Source: JBGTFE01 sp036403235
GTDB lineage: Bacteria > Acidobacteriota > Blastocatellia > Pyrinomonadales > Pyrinomonadaceae
Length of the DNA: 64,000 nt
Assembly: GCA_036403235.1 (NCBI GenBank)
Contig: DASWRI010000076.1
Span: 101,594 to 165,593 of the forward strand
Direction: 5' to 3'
The notes beneath the pieces are model-generated. The model was not told the origin of the DNA. It ran no database searches and saw only the letters and a list, made by a program, of their open reading frames with translations. Every line of letters starts with the position of its first letter. The first letter of the stretch is position 1. This document shows positions 49,001-57,107 of the stretch, piece by piece. A program made the position numbers and the translations under genes.

Positions 49001-50362
49001 ATGAACTTAACATACGGTCAATTAATAAAGGGAAATCGCAATTTCCGAAATTTGCTCTGGGGACAGACTATTTCCGAGCTCGGCAACTGGTTTAATTTTA
49101 TCGCCGGGCTCGGTTTGGTGCGGCTCGTCTCGGACGCATCGCCGTTGGCGGCGGGGATTTTGCTCGTCTGCCGGCTGCTGCCGTTTGCGATTTTTTCGCC
49201 GATTGCGGGAACTTTTGTCGATAGATTTTCGCGCCGTCAGGTGATGATTTATTCGGATTTGATTCGCGTCGCCGTCGCGCTCATGTTTTTGTTCGTAACG
49301 AGCGCGGAAAATCTCTGGATTGCTTATGCGGCGACGATTCTGCTTTCGACTTTCGGCGCGTTTTTTGACGGCGCGAAAAACGCCGCCGCGCCGAATATGA
49401 CCGGAAAAGAAGGCTTGCTGGCCGGAACGGCGCTGCTTTTTTCGACGCGCTTTCTGCTGATGGCCATCGGCTCGGCGCTCGGCGGTCTGGCGGCGGCCGT
49501 TTTCGGCTACAAAATCGCTTTTATCATCAACGCCGCATCGTTTCTCGTCTCGGCGTTCTCCGTCTGGCTGATTCCCGAAGAAGCGACGCGCGAAAGGTCA
49601 GAGCCATCTGCGATAGCGGATGGCATAACGTCGGCATCTGAGTTGATAAAATTAAACCCGCCCGCTACCGCAGGCGGTTCTGACAAAAGCGACAATCCCG
49701 AACGCGATTCTTTTATAACCGAATTAAAAGAAGGATTTCGCTATACTTTGCAGAATCATTTCGCGCTCACGATTTTGATTATGAACGTGATTTGGGCGAC
49801 GGGCGGCGGCGCGATAAATATTGTTTTCGAGCGGCTCGGCGGCGTTTATTTCGCCGGAAAGGAAAGCTGGAATCCCGATTTGGCCGTTGCCGTTTTGTGG
49901 ACTGTGAGCGGTTTTGGCTTGACGCTCGGAATGCTGGTTGCGCATCGCGTTTCGGCGTGGCTTGAGCGGACGAATCTGCAAAATCCGTTTATCGGCTGGA
50001 CTTTAATCGTGCACGGGCTTTTGTTTGCGGCGGCCGGTTTTATGCCGAGTTTGTGGATGGTCGCGTTTTTTACGTTTGTATCGCGCGCGATTGTCGGCGT
50101 CGAATACGCCGTTCAGGAAACGATGTTTCAGCGCAGTTTGCCCGATTATATCCGCGGGCGCATCTCGACGCTCGACCGCGGCGCGGAAATGACCGTTTTC
50201 GGCTTTTCGATTTACATTTCGAGCCTGCTCGTTTATCAAATTTCCCCGCAAATGCTGATGGTAATTTCGGGAAGCTTGTCGGCCAGCTCGGGATTGGTCT
50301 GGTTTGCGCGAAGTCGCAAGGCGAACATCGAAAATTACAATTCACTGACGAGCGAAGCGTAA
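49001..50362 (+). CDS. MFS transporter with a repeat-encoded central loop
   Basis: 453 residues, 12 predicted membrane segments. GQTISELGNWFNFIAGL near residue 18 and the loop-2 motif GTFVDRFSRRQVMIYSDLIR near 70 are typical of MFS_3-type efflux or siderophore-export proteins. The loop between helices 6 and 7 contains SEPSAIADGITSASELIKL and NPPATAGGSD, encoded by the REPIN-like element at 49597-49684; the reading frame is intact, so the loop is tolerated. Substrate unknown. Confidence 0.9.
   Translation: MNLTYGQLIKGNRNFRNLLWGQTISELGNWFNFIAGLGLVRLVSDASPLAAGILLVCRLLPFAIFSPIAGTFVDRFSRRQVMIYSDLIRVAVALMFLFVTSAENLWIAYAATILLSTFGAFFDGAKNAAAPNMTGKEGLLAGTALLFSTRFLLMAIGSALGGLAAAVFGYKIAFIINAASFLVSAFSVWLIPEEATRERSEPSAIADGITSASELIKLNPPATAGGSDKSDNPERDSFITELKEGFRYTLQNHFALTILIMNVIWATGGGAINIVFERLGGVYFAGKESWNPDLAVAVLWTVSGFGLTLGMLVAHRVSAWLERTNLQNPFIGWTLIVHGLLFAAAGFMPSLWMVAFFTFVSRAIVGVEYAVQETMFQRSLPDYIRGRISTLDRGAEMTVFGFSIYISSLLVYQISPQMLMVISGSLSASSGLVWFARSRKANIENYNSLTSEA
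49597..49684. mobile_element. REPIN-like double hairpin inside the MFS gene
   Basis: Outer ends GTCAGAGCC (49597-49605) and GGTTCTGAC (49676-49684) are imperfect complements. The inner hairpins are CCATCTGC-GATA-GCGGATGG and CCGCCCGC-TACC-GCAGGCGG. This is the REP-linker-inverted-REP structure of REPINs, here in-frame within a cytoplasmic loop. Confidence 0.85.
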
Positions 50363-50364
50363 AT

Positions 50365-50412
50365 TAGTGAAAAGTGAATAGTGAAGAAAAAAATCCTAAA
50401 TTATTCACTTTT
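50365..50412. repeat. Heptamer-word palindrome (AGTGAAA)
   Basis: AGTGAAAAGTGAATAGTGAAG faces TTATTCACTTTTCA, between convergent genes, so a possible shared terminator. Confidence 0.85.
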
Positions 50413-50418
50413 CATTAT

Positions 50419-51348
50419 TTAAGCTGTAATCATGACGGCTTTCGTACCGGTTAATTCGGAGAAATCTTTGGTGAAAATCGTATCGACGCGGCGGATGCGG
50501 CCGATTGTTTCGACAATTTCCTGCGTCGATATAAAACCGTCTTCGACGTGCGCGATTGTCCACGTCTGGATATGCGAAGCGGTTCGCAAAATGTCTTCGA
50601 AAAGTCTTAAGTATTGCGATTTTGTCTCGACGAGCGTCCCCAGACGGTTGGCTTGCGCCTGCTCAAAATCCGTCCAGAAGTCATCGCCGCCGCGCAGCCA
50701 TTCCTCGCGCCATGCGGCTTGCGCGAGATAAGTTTTCTGCGCCTGCTTGTGCCCGCGCGGCAGGCGCAGAAACATCAAATCCGTATAATTTTCGGCGATA
50801 AATTCGTAGGCGTTTTTGTTCGTACAAGTGTTGTTTTGGCCGTTGTTGACGGGTTCGGGCAGCGTGCTCCAAAGTCTTCGAAAAACGTTTGAGAGCGGTT
50901 GGCGGAGCTCGCGCGTCTCTTCCGTAAAAGACAAAACGTAATCGCCGACGCGCATTCCGATATTCAAAGCGACGGCTCTCGTAACCGGCGACTGCAGGCG
51001 CTCGATATTCTGCCGGACGTTATCAAACCACCACGCATCGGTTTCGCCGAACCAATTTCGCAAAGCTTGATTTTGCAGCCGATAATGCGGAATATAGACG
51101 TCTTCGAGAATGAGATTGACGTCTTCGTCCGACAATTTTTCGCCGTTGTTCTGAATCGCGGCGACCGACTTTGTCCACGCGGCTTGCGACAAATCGTTTG
51201 CCAGAACGCGCACGTCCCAGCGTTTAAGATAAGTCCCGAGATTCGGCTCGCCGGTAAAGGGAAGCGCGGCCGATTTGAACTTCAAGCGCCGGAGAACGTT
51301 TAATTCAAATGCCAGCCAGCCTTTCGGCATCGTTTTTGATTGAATCAT
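50419..51348 (-). CDS. DNA adenine-methylase-like protein without the catalytic motif
   Basis: 309 residues. An arrangement like D12-class N6-adenine methylases is visible: PFTGEPNLGTYLKRWDVRVL followed by AND in the place of the PFxGSGxxGxYL...N/D SAM region (about residues 35-58), and NAYEFIAENYTDLMFLRLPR (about 173-192), where family members have a '...DAxEFI...DLVYLDPPY' block. Here the DPPY is replaced by RLPR, so methylation is unlikely. C-terminal LEDILRTA...FISTQEIVETIGRIRRV also matches the family's end. I infer a catalytically dead homologue, perhaps a DNA- or SAM-binding regulator. Confidence 0.5.
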   Translation of the reverse strand: MIQSKTMPKGWLAFELNVLRRLKFKSAALPFTGEPNLGTYLKRWDVRVLANDLSQAAWTKSVAAIQNNGEKLSDEDVNLILEDVYIPHYRLQNQALRNWFGETDAWWFDNVRQNIERLQSPVTRAVALNIGMRVGDYVLSFTEETRELRQPLSNVFRRLWSTLPEPVNNGQNNTCTNKNAYEFIAENYTDLMFLRLPRGHKQAQKTYLAQAAWREEWLRGGDDFWTDFEQAQANRLGTLVETKSQYLRLFEDILRTASHIQTWTIAHVEDGFISTQEIVETIGRIRRVDTIFTKDFSELTGTKAVMITA

Positions 51349-51373
51349 AATTAAAATTCAAAATCGGATAAAT

Positions 51374-52180
51374 TTATTTGTAATTATCCCAAAACTGCGT
51401 GTAAACCTTATCTTGTTCCGCATCTTTACCGGAATTTTCTTCCGCTTCGGGAATTTGCGAATTGACCGTTTCGGCAGCTTGCGGTTCGCCCATTTCCGAG
51501 TTGTCGGGCTCGGGCGCGGCGAAGATTTCGGGCGCGATTTGCTCAGAAATTTCCGCTTCCGGCGTCGGCTTTTCGTTGGAGGCAGCGTAAGATTCGAGTT
51601 CCTGCAAATTTTCGAGCGCGAGAAAAGCTTTGACGATTTTCGGGTCAAATTCGATTCCGGCCCATTCGACCAAATATTTTCTGGCCTCTTCCGCCGAAAT
51701 CGCCGCTTTATACGGGCGGTCGTCGGTCAGAGCGGCGTATGTGTCGGCGACGCGCAGAATTCGCGCGGCAAGCGGAATATGTTCCTGTTCGAGCGCGTCC
51801 GGATAGCCCGTCCCGTTCCACCATTCGTGATGCCAGCGGACGAGAAGCTGGACGGCGCGCGAAAGCCCCTGTTTGGCGGCTTCCTGCTCGCCGATGACCG
51901 GATGACGCTGCATATCGACGCGCTCGTCGGCGCGCAAAAGCCGGCGCGCCTTGAAATATTCGCGATTCATCAAAGTCTCGCCGATGTCGTGAACGAGCGC
52001 GGCCTGTTGGAGCGAAAAACGGTCGTGCGATGCGAGATTGAATTTTTGTGCCAGAGCGTCGGCCAGAACGGCGATTCGCGCCGCGTGCGGGTGAGCGTAG
52101 CCTTCAAATGCATCGGTCGCGGCGGCGATTTGCAGAAGTTTCTCTTCAAACTCTTCTTTTAGAATTGATGCGCTTTCCAT
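51374..52180 (-). CDS. HD-GYP domain protein
   Basis: 268 residues. HPHAARIAVLADALAQKF, the metal-binding VHDIGETLMNREYF and HPVIGEQEA, then RWHHEWWNGTGYPDALEQ (the HHExxxGxGYP signature) and RILRVADTYAALTDDRPYK. This is a c-di-GMP phosphodiesterase-type fold with all main ligands present. The last ~70 residues are acidic and low complexity (EKPTPEAEISEQIAPEIFAAPEPD). No receiver or sensor domain is attached. Neighbours to the right include the DUF4388-DnaJ protein. Confidence 0.9.
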   Translation of the reverse strand: MESASILKEEFEEKLLQIAAATDAFEGYAHPHAARIAVLADALAQKFNLASHDRFSLQQAALVHDIGETLMNREYFKARRLLRADERVDMQRHPVIGEQEAAKQGLSRAVQLLVRWHHEWWNGTGYPDALEQEHIPLAARILRVADTYAALTDDRPYKAAISAEEARKYLVEWAGIEFDPKIVKAFLALENLQELESYAASNEKPTPEAEISEQIAPEIFAAPEPDNSEMGEPQAAETVNSQIPEAEENSGKDAEQDKVYTQFWDNYK

Positions 52181-52185
52181 AAAAA

Positions 52186-52261
52186 CAGTGGTCAGTGGTC
52201 AGTGGTCAGCGGTCAGAAAAAAACATTTCTGCTGACCACCGAACACTGACCACTGACCACT
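52186..52261. repeat. Four tandem CAGTGGT heptamers with complement
   Basis: Left arm 52186-52216 (CAGTGGT x3 plus CAGCGGTCAG), right arm 52231-52261, 14-base loop. It lies between the HD-GYP start and the DUF4388 stop. Confidence 0.93.
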
Positions 52262-52269
52262 AAAATTTA

Positions 52270-53847
52270 CTATTTATTCGACAAACTGTCGAGCAGAGCC
52301 TGCGCTTCCTCGTTACCGGGCGCGATTGTGAGCAGGCGTTTCAGCTCGCCCTCGGCGCGTTTTAAGAGATTATATTGGATAAAAAATTCCGCCAGAATTA
52401 AGCGATAAGTTTCGTTTTTCTGGTCGAGCCTGAGCGCCGTCTGCATTTCCGATTCGGCTTTATGACGCTGCGCTTCGTCAAATGAAAGCGCTTTTCCGTA
52501 AAACGCGTGAAAGCGCGCGTTCTCCGGCGCAAGATGGACGGCGCGCCCGAGAAAGGGAATCGCGTCTTCGAATTGCTCCTCCATCAGCAAGCCGAAGCCC
52601 GTCCTGAAATTTTCCTCCGCCATTTTCGCCTGGCCCTGCAAATCGACGGTTTCCGGCGAAGATGCGCTGCTTTCGGCGTCGGCTAATTCCCTGCGGAGCT
52701 TGAAATCATAAACTTCGCGCGCGCTTTCGTCTCTTAAAGTTTCGTAAGCGCGGGCGATTTTCGTAAACGCGTTTTGGACGCGCGTGTGCACGCCCGATTC
52801 GGTTTTGCGGTGAAAAAGGTCGGGGTGAAACTGCTTTGCAAAAGCGAAATAAGCTTTTTTGATGTCGGCCGTCGGAGCTTTTGCCGCGATTGCCAGCGTT
52901 TCGTAATGATTCGCCGCCGCTTCGGTTTGAGCGAGATATTCGTCGAGCGAAAGTTTCGGCGCGGGCGGGATTTGCTCTTTTGCCGGCTCGACAGGATTGG
53001 CGATTTCCTTCGCCTCCGGTTTAGGCGTTTCGGATTTCAGTTCGAAGAAAAGATTTCTCGGCGCGGCGTCCTCTTTTTTGAGAGTGATTTTGGCCGACAA
53101 AATATCGGCGATTTTCCGGTCGCTGAAAGCCGTGTTCCAGCCCTGCCGGACGAGAAATCCGCCGAGCCAGAGAACATATAAAACGTGAAAGGTTTCCGGC
53201 GCGGACAAACCGCTTAACGCCTTTACTTCCTCGATTTTCATCGCCGAAACTTCAAATCTCGACAAGACGAACGCTTCGCGCGGCAGAAAATTCAGCGGCG
53301 TCTGCTGCGCGTTGGACTTGATTCTGAATGATTCCTGAAGACTTTTGAATCTTCCCGAGATGGTTGCGCTCGACAGGCTTCTTGCGTAATCAATCAGAAT
53401 TTTTTGCAGATTGACGTAAAAATAAATGTTTTCCTTGATGCGCGCCAGCGAGCTGAAAATCCATTCGCCGTCCGTCCACTGAAAAATCGACTGCAAAATT
53501 TCCTTGATTTGCTGGACGAAAAAATCGTCGAGCTCGGCCTTTGTCAGCATTTGATTTCGCATCAGATTTCTGCCGAGCTCGAGGTCGCTGGCAAAGTTCG
53601 GAATTTCGACAATCTGCTGGGCGGAAAAACGCTTTTCGCGGACGAGGATTTCAAAAAGCCGGTGTCGCCGCTGATTTGAAACGGCGAAAACGACTTTGCC
53701 TTCGTGCAGATAAACGACCGTTTTGTGCTCGCCGTTTGAAAGGCGAATCGAGCCGCTCAGGTTTGTCTGCGAGATTTCGAGCAAAAGCTCGGCGAGCGGA
53801 TGTTCGCGCAGATTTCCTTTTATTTCGAGATTGTTTTGAGTTGTCAT
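52270..53847 (-). CDS. DUF4388 (PATAN) / DnaJ / TPR protein
   Basis: 525 residues from ATG at 53847 (MTTQNNLEIKG). Residues about 10-105 are a DUF4388/PATAN-type domain (GNLREHPLAELLLEISQTN, VVYLHEGKVVFAVSNQRRH), then a helical region. A J domain lies near 325-395 (YETLAIAAKAPTADIKKAY, HPD in KQFHPDLFHRK), so it could stimulate DnaK ATPase. The C-terminal third has TPR-like repeats (MEEQFEDAIPFLGRAVHLAP). PATAN domains are usually linked to motility or two-component signalling; together with the HD-GYP neighbour a signalling role is likely but not proven. Confidence 0.9.
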   Translation of the reverse strand: MTTQNNLEIKGNLREHPLAELLLEISQTNLSGSIRLSNGEHKTVVYLHEGKVVFAVSNQRRHRLFEILVREKRFSAQQIVEIPNFASDLELGRNLMRNQMLTKAELDDFFVQQIKEILQSIFQWTDGEWIFSSLARIKENIYFYVNLQKILIDYARSLSSATISGRFKSLQESFRIKSNAQQTPLNFLPREAFVLSRFEVSAMKIEEVKALSGLSAPETFHVLYVLWLGGFLVRQGWNTAFSDRKIADILSAKITLKKEDAAPRNLFFELKSETPKPEAKEIANPVEPAKEQIPPAPKLSLDEYLAQTEAAANHYETLAIAAKAPTADIKKAYFAFAKQFHPDLFHRKTESGVHTRVQNAFTKIARAYETLRDESAREVYDFKLRRELADAESSASSPETVDLQGQAKMAEENFRTGFGLLMEEQFEDAIPFLGRAVHLAPENARFHAFYGKALSFDEAQRHKAESEMQTALRLDQKNETYRLILAEFFIQYNLLKRAEGELKRLLTIAPGNEEAQALLDSLSNK

Positions 53848-53980
53848 CGGAAGCAGTCGAACGAGGTTTTGAGAAGTACCGGCCACTTTTATGATAACAA
53901 ATTCGCGGCCGAAAAGTTAAGCAATATTTTCGCGCGCCCGATTTACGGTTTGCGGCCGGAAACTTTACCATAAATAGTAG

Positions 53981-54439
53981 ATGCTGCGCGATTTTCAACT
54001 GGCGGGAAAGCGGATTCGCCTCTGGCAGAAAACGGGCGAAAGCTACGGGCACGTTTTGATGAAAGCGCTCGGCTACGCGATGTTTGTCGGCGAATTTCCG
54101 AATCTCGAAATCGAGACGAAAATCGGTCTGCGCTACAAACCCGATTTGATTGCGCGCGGCGCGGACTGCGTTTTTCTTTTGTGGGGCGAAGCGGGCGCCA
54201 ATTCGATGCGCAAAACGCTCTGGATTCTAAAACACACGCGCACCGAGAAACTGGTTTTATTTAAAATCGGGCAAAATTTGGAGCAGCTAATCAAACAGCT
54301 GCGCGCCGAAATTCCGGCCAAATATCGCGCGGGCGGCCGTTTGATTTTGATAAATTTCGTTTCCGATATTGTGAATTTGACAGCCTCGCGGCAAATTGAG
54401 AAAGTTTCAAAAGATTGGTTTTCGGAGACGGAGATTTAA
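53981..54439 (+). CDS. YaeQ-like candidate PD-(D/E)XK-fold protein
   Basis: 152 residues. The layout resembles YaeQ-type nucleases: KPDLIARGADCVFLLWGEAG with Asp55 and Glu70, followed by KTLWILKHTRTEKLVLFKIG; a 'PD...ExG...K' spacing is seen. The N-terminal motif is short and no HNH or other nuclease motif is present. It has no obvious partner gene and no close ribosome site. Function uncertain; a structural nuclease fold is the best guess. Confidence 0.4.
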   Translation: MLRDFQLAGKRIRLWQKTGESYGHVLMKALGYAMFVGEFPNLEIETKIGLRYKPDLIARGADCVFLLWGEAGANSMRKTLWILKHTRTEKLVLFKIGQNLEQLIKQLRAEIPAKYRAGGRLILINFVSDIVNLTASRQIEKVSKDWFSETEI

Positions 54440-54643
54440 AGAATTTGCATGTGAAAAGGTGTAAATAAAAATAATTTCATCACACAAAGCAAGAGAGGAA
54501 ATTATAACAGGAGAGAGAATAAGCAGGATAATGCTTTTTTCTAATCTGCGGTATGTGCGGCTGTTTTTTCTTAAAAATCTTTAGTGTACTCTGTGGTAAA
54601 AATGTTCTTTCGTGCTCTTTCGCGTTTATTCGCGGGCAAAAAG

Positions 54644-55396
54644 ATGAAACAAGACGAAATCGAAATCCGCGAAGTCACGGCGGTAAATGAATTGGCCGAG
54701 TGCGTCGCGCTACAGCGCGCGGTTTTTGCTTTGCCCGAAATCGAAATCTCGCCGGTTCGGCATTTTGTCGTGACGACGCGCGCGGGCGGTTTTACGCTCG
54801 GCGCGTTTCTGGGGAAAAAATTAATCGGTTTTGTCTTGAGCGTTCCGGCCTTTTCGGGCAATAATAAATTTTTTTATTCGCATATGACGGCCGTTCGCGC
54901 GGAATTTCAGAGCTATGGCGTCGGCGCGCGCCTGAAGTGGACGCAGCGCGAAAAATCTCTCGAAAAAGGCGTCGAATTTATCAAATGGACTTTTCAGCCC
55001 GTTCAGGCGCGCAACGCTTTTTTTAATCTCGAAAAGCTCGGCGCGGTCGTCCGCGAATATCAGCCAAATTTTTACGGCACGGACTATTCGACGGCGCACG
55101 AGCAGGGCGGAAATTTAGGCCTCGACAGCGACCGTCTGTTCGCCGAATGGCATCTCGAAAGCGCGAAAGTGACGGCGCTTTCAAAAGGCGAAAGTTTTTC
55201 GGAAACGGGCAAAATCGCCCGGACAATCGAAATTCCGAACAACTGGAACGCGCTCGTCAGGGCGAATCCGCGAAAAGCGATTGCCGAGCAAACGCGAATC
55301 AAAAACGAGTTTCAAATTGCTTTTGCCGAAAATTTAATCGGCCGAACCTTCGAAAGGAGCGAGACGAGTCTGAAGTTTTTGCTTTTTCAAGAATAA
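54644..55396 (+). CDS. GNAT-family acetyltransferase (COG3375-like)
   Basis: 250 residues from ATG at 54644 (MKQDEIEIREV). Acetyl-CoA binding region SHMTAVRAEFQSYGVGARLKW (the R/Q-x-x-G-x-G/A pattern appears as QSYGVGA), then TFQPVQARNAFFNLEKLGAV, a conserved QxxNaxxNl...GA block. Alternative starts at 54602 and 54584 fall in CTGTGGTAAA and TTCGTGCTCTTTCGCG words and add repeat-encoded residues. The acceptor is unknown. The gap before it (54440-54643) has no gene. Confidence 0.85.
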   Translation: MKQDEIEIREVTAVNELAECVALQRAVFALPEIEISPVRHFVVTTRAGGFTLGAFLGKKLIGFVLSVPAFSGNNKFFYSHMTAVRAEFQSYGVGARLKWTQREKSLEKGVEFIKWTFQPVQARNAFFNLEKLGAVVREYQPNFYGTDYSTAHEQGGNLGLDSDRLFAEWHLESAKVTALSKGESFSETGKIARTIEIPNNWNALVRANPRKAIAEQTRIKNEFQIAFAENLIGRTFERSETSLKFLLFQE

Positions 55397-55401
55397 ATCG
55401 G

Positions 55402-55466
55402 CCACGGATAACCCGAATTACACAAATATTAATTGTCTTTTATTCGTGTAACCCGCGGCTAAAATC
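55402..55466. repeat. Diverged copy of the ACACGAATT word hairpin
   Basis: CCACGGATAACCCGAATTACAC on the left, TTCGTGTAACCCGCGGCTAA on the right; same words as the perfect hairpin at 11452-11524. Confidence 0.75.
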
Positions 55467-55469
55467 TTT

Positions 55470-56513
55470 ATGGGAATTTTCGAAATTAATCCCGACATTC
55501 GCCGCGCCGAAACGCTCGCGTCCGATTTTTACACGGACGAGAGATATTTTGACGAGTCGAAAGAGAAAATTTTTGCGCGGACATGGCAGTTTGCAGGCCA
55601 CGCGGACGAGATAAAAAACGTTAAGCCGCACACGATTCTCGAAGGTTTTCTCGATGAACCCGTGCTGATTACAAAAAACGGCGGCGAGTTTAATTGTCTT
55701 TCGAACGTCTGCACGCATCGCGGGAAAATTTTGATTGAAAAACCTTGCGAAGCAAATTTGATTCGCTGCGGATATCACGGCCGGCGCTTCGATTTGAGCG
55801 GGAAATTTCTCTCGATGCCCGAATTTGAAACGGTCGAAAACTTTCCTTCGGAAAAGGACAATCTGCCGAAAGTTGCGTTCGGCGTCTGGGAAAAGTTTTT
55901 GTTCGCTTCGGTAAATCCTTTCGCGCCGCTCGACGATTTTTTTTCGGAAATGCAGGAAAAACTTGCGCCTCTGAATCTCGCAAATCTGAAGTTTGCGTCG
56001 GCGCAGGATTACGAAATAAAAGCGCACTGGGCTTTGTATTGCGAAAATTATCTCGAGGGCTTTCACATTCCGTTCGTCCATCAATCGCTCAACGAAGCGA
56101 TTGATTTCGCCAGTTACACGACCGAAACTTTTCGCTTTTCGAGCCTTCAGACGGGAATTGCGAAAAACGATGAAAATACTTTTGATTTCGATAAAACGCG
56201 CGCCGCTTTATATTTTTTCGTTTTTCCGAACCTGATGCTAAATTTTTACCCGTGGGGCTTGTCTGTCAATGTCGTCAAACCTTTAAAAAAGGATTTGACG
56301 CGCGTTTCGTATCTGACGTTTGTTTCCGACGAGAGCAAGTTAAATCGAGGCGCGGGCGCGGATTTAAACCGCGTTGAACTCGAAGACCAGGCGGTTGTCG
56401 AATCGGTGCAGAAGGGAATTCGCTCAAGATTTTACAATCGCGGCAGATATTCGCCCGCGCGCGAACAGGGAACGCATCATTTTCACCGTCTGATTGCGGA
56501 GTTTATGAATTGA
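55470..56513 (+). CDS. Rieske non-heme iron oxygenase, alpha subunit
   Basis: 347 residues. Rieske cluster ligands C81-x-H83 (NVCTHRGK) and C100-x2-H103 (RCGYHGRR). The mononuclear iron site is in CENYLEGFHIPFVHQSL (His199, His204) with an Asp in the C-terminal EDQAVVESVQKGIRSR. These enzymes hydroxylate or demethylate aromatic, sterol or quaternary-amine substrates, using a separate reductase. No reductase or beta subunit lies nearby. Starts ATG at 55470. Confidence 0.93.
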   Translation: MGIFEINPDIRRAETLASDFYTDERYFDESKEKIFARTWQFAGHADEIKNVKPHTILEGFLDEPVLITKNGGEFNCLSNVCTHRGKILIEKPCEANLIRCGYHGRRFDLSGKFLSMPEFETVENFPSEKDNLPKVAFGVWEKFLFASVNPFAPLDDFFSEMQEKLAPLNLANLKFASAQDYEIKAHWALYCENYLEGFHIPFVHQSLNEAIDFASYTTETFRFSSLQTGIAKNDENTFDFDKTRAALYFFVFPNLMLNFYPWGLSVNVVKPLKKDLTRVSYLTFVSDESKLNRGAGADLNRVELEDQAVVESVQKGIRSRFYNRGRYSPAREQGTHHFHRLIAEFMN

Positions 56514-56516
56514 TTT

Positions 56517-57077
56517 ATGCAGCATTTAACGACCGAACAGCTCGAAGCAGGTTTAGAAGAAATTCTCGAGTCGCCGAAAGATAACGGCGTTTTGCGTTTA
56601 ATCGTGCGCCGGCCGAAGGAAAACGAAAGAGAAGTTTTGGAAACGGGCGAGCTTGATTTAAACGTTGGGTTAATCGGCGACAACTGGAAGATTCGCGGAA
56701 GCTCTTCGACCGCCGACGGTGCGTCGAATCCCGAAAAACAGTTGAATATTATGAATTCGCGCGCCGCCGCGCTCGTCGCGCAAAACGAAAATCGCTGGAA
56801 GCTGGCGGGCGACCAGCTTTTTGTCGATTTTGATTTGAGCGACGAAAATCTGCCGGCCGGAACGCATCTCGCAATCGGCTCGGCGATTGTCGAAATTACG
56901 CCGGCGCCGCATAACGGCTGCAAAAAATTCGTCGCGCGGTTCGGGCTCGACGCGATGAAATTCGTCAATTCGCCGGTCGGCAAAAAATTTCATTTGCGCG
57001 GCGTCAATGCCAGAGTCGTCAGGCCCGGCACGATAAAAAAAGGCGATTTGGTAAAGAAAATCGAAGCGTTTTTATAA
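56517..57077 (+). CDS. MOSC-domain protein
   Basis: 186 residues of the MOSC beta-barrel: RRPKENEREVLETGELDLNV near 31 and the diagnostic PHNGCKKFVARFG near 131-143 with Cys135, the candidate molybdenum cofactor-sulfur ligand, followed by RGVNARVVRPGTIKKGD. MOSC proteins carry sulfur or bind Moco (as in YiiM). It begins three bases after the Rieske gene, so the two are probably co-transcribed. Confidence 0.92.
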   Translation: MQHLTTEQLEAGLEEILESPKDNGVLRLIVRRPKENEREVLETGELDLNVGLIGDNWKIRGSSSTADGASNPEKQLNIMNSRAAALVAQNENRWKLAGDQLFVDFDLSDENLPAGTHLAIGSAIVEITPAPHNGCKKFVARFGLDAMKFVNSPVGKKFHLRGVNARVVRPGTIKKGDLVKKIEAFL

Positions 57078-57107
57078 TCTCTCTCGCTTGTGCTGTAAAA
57101 TATTTTT

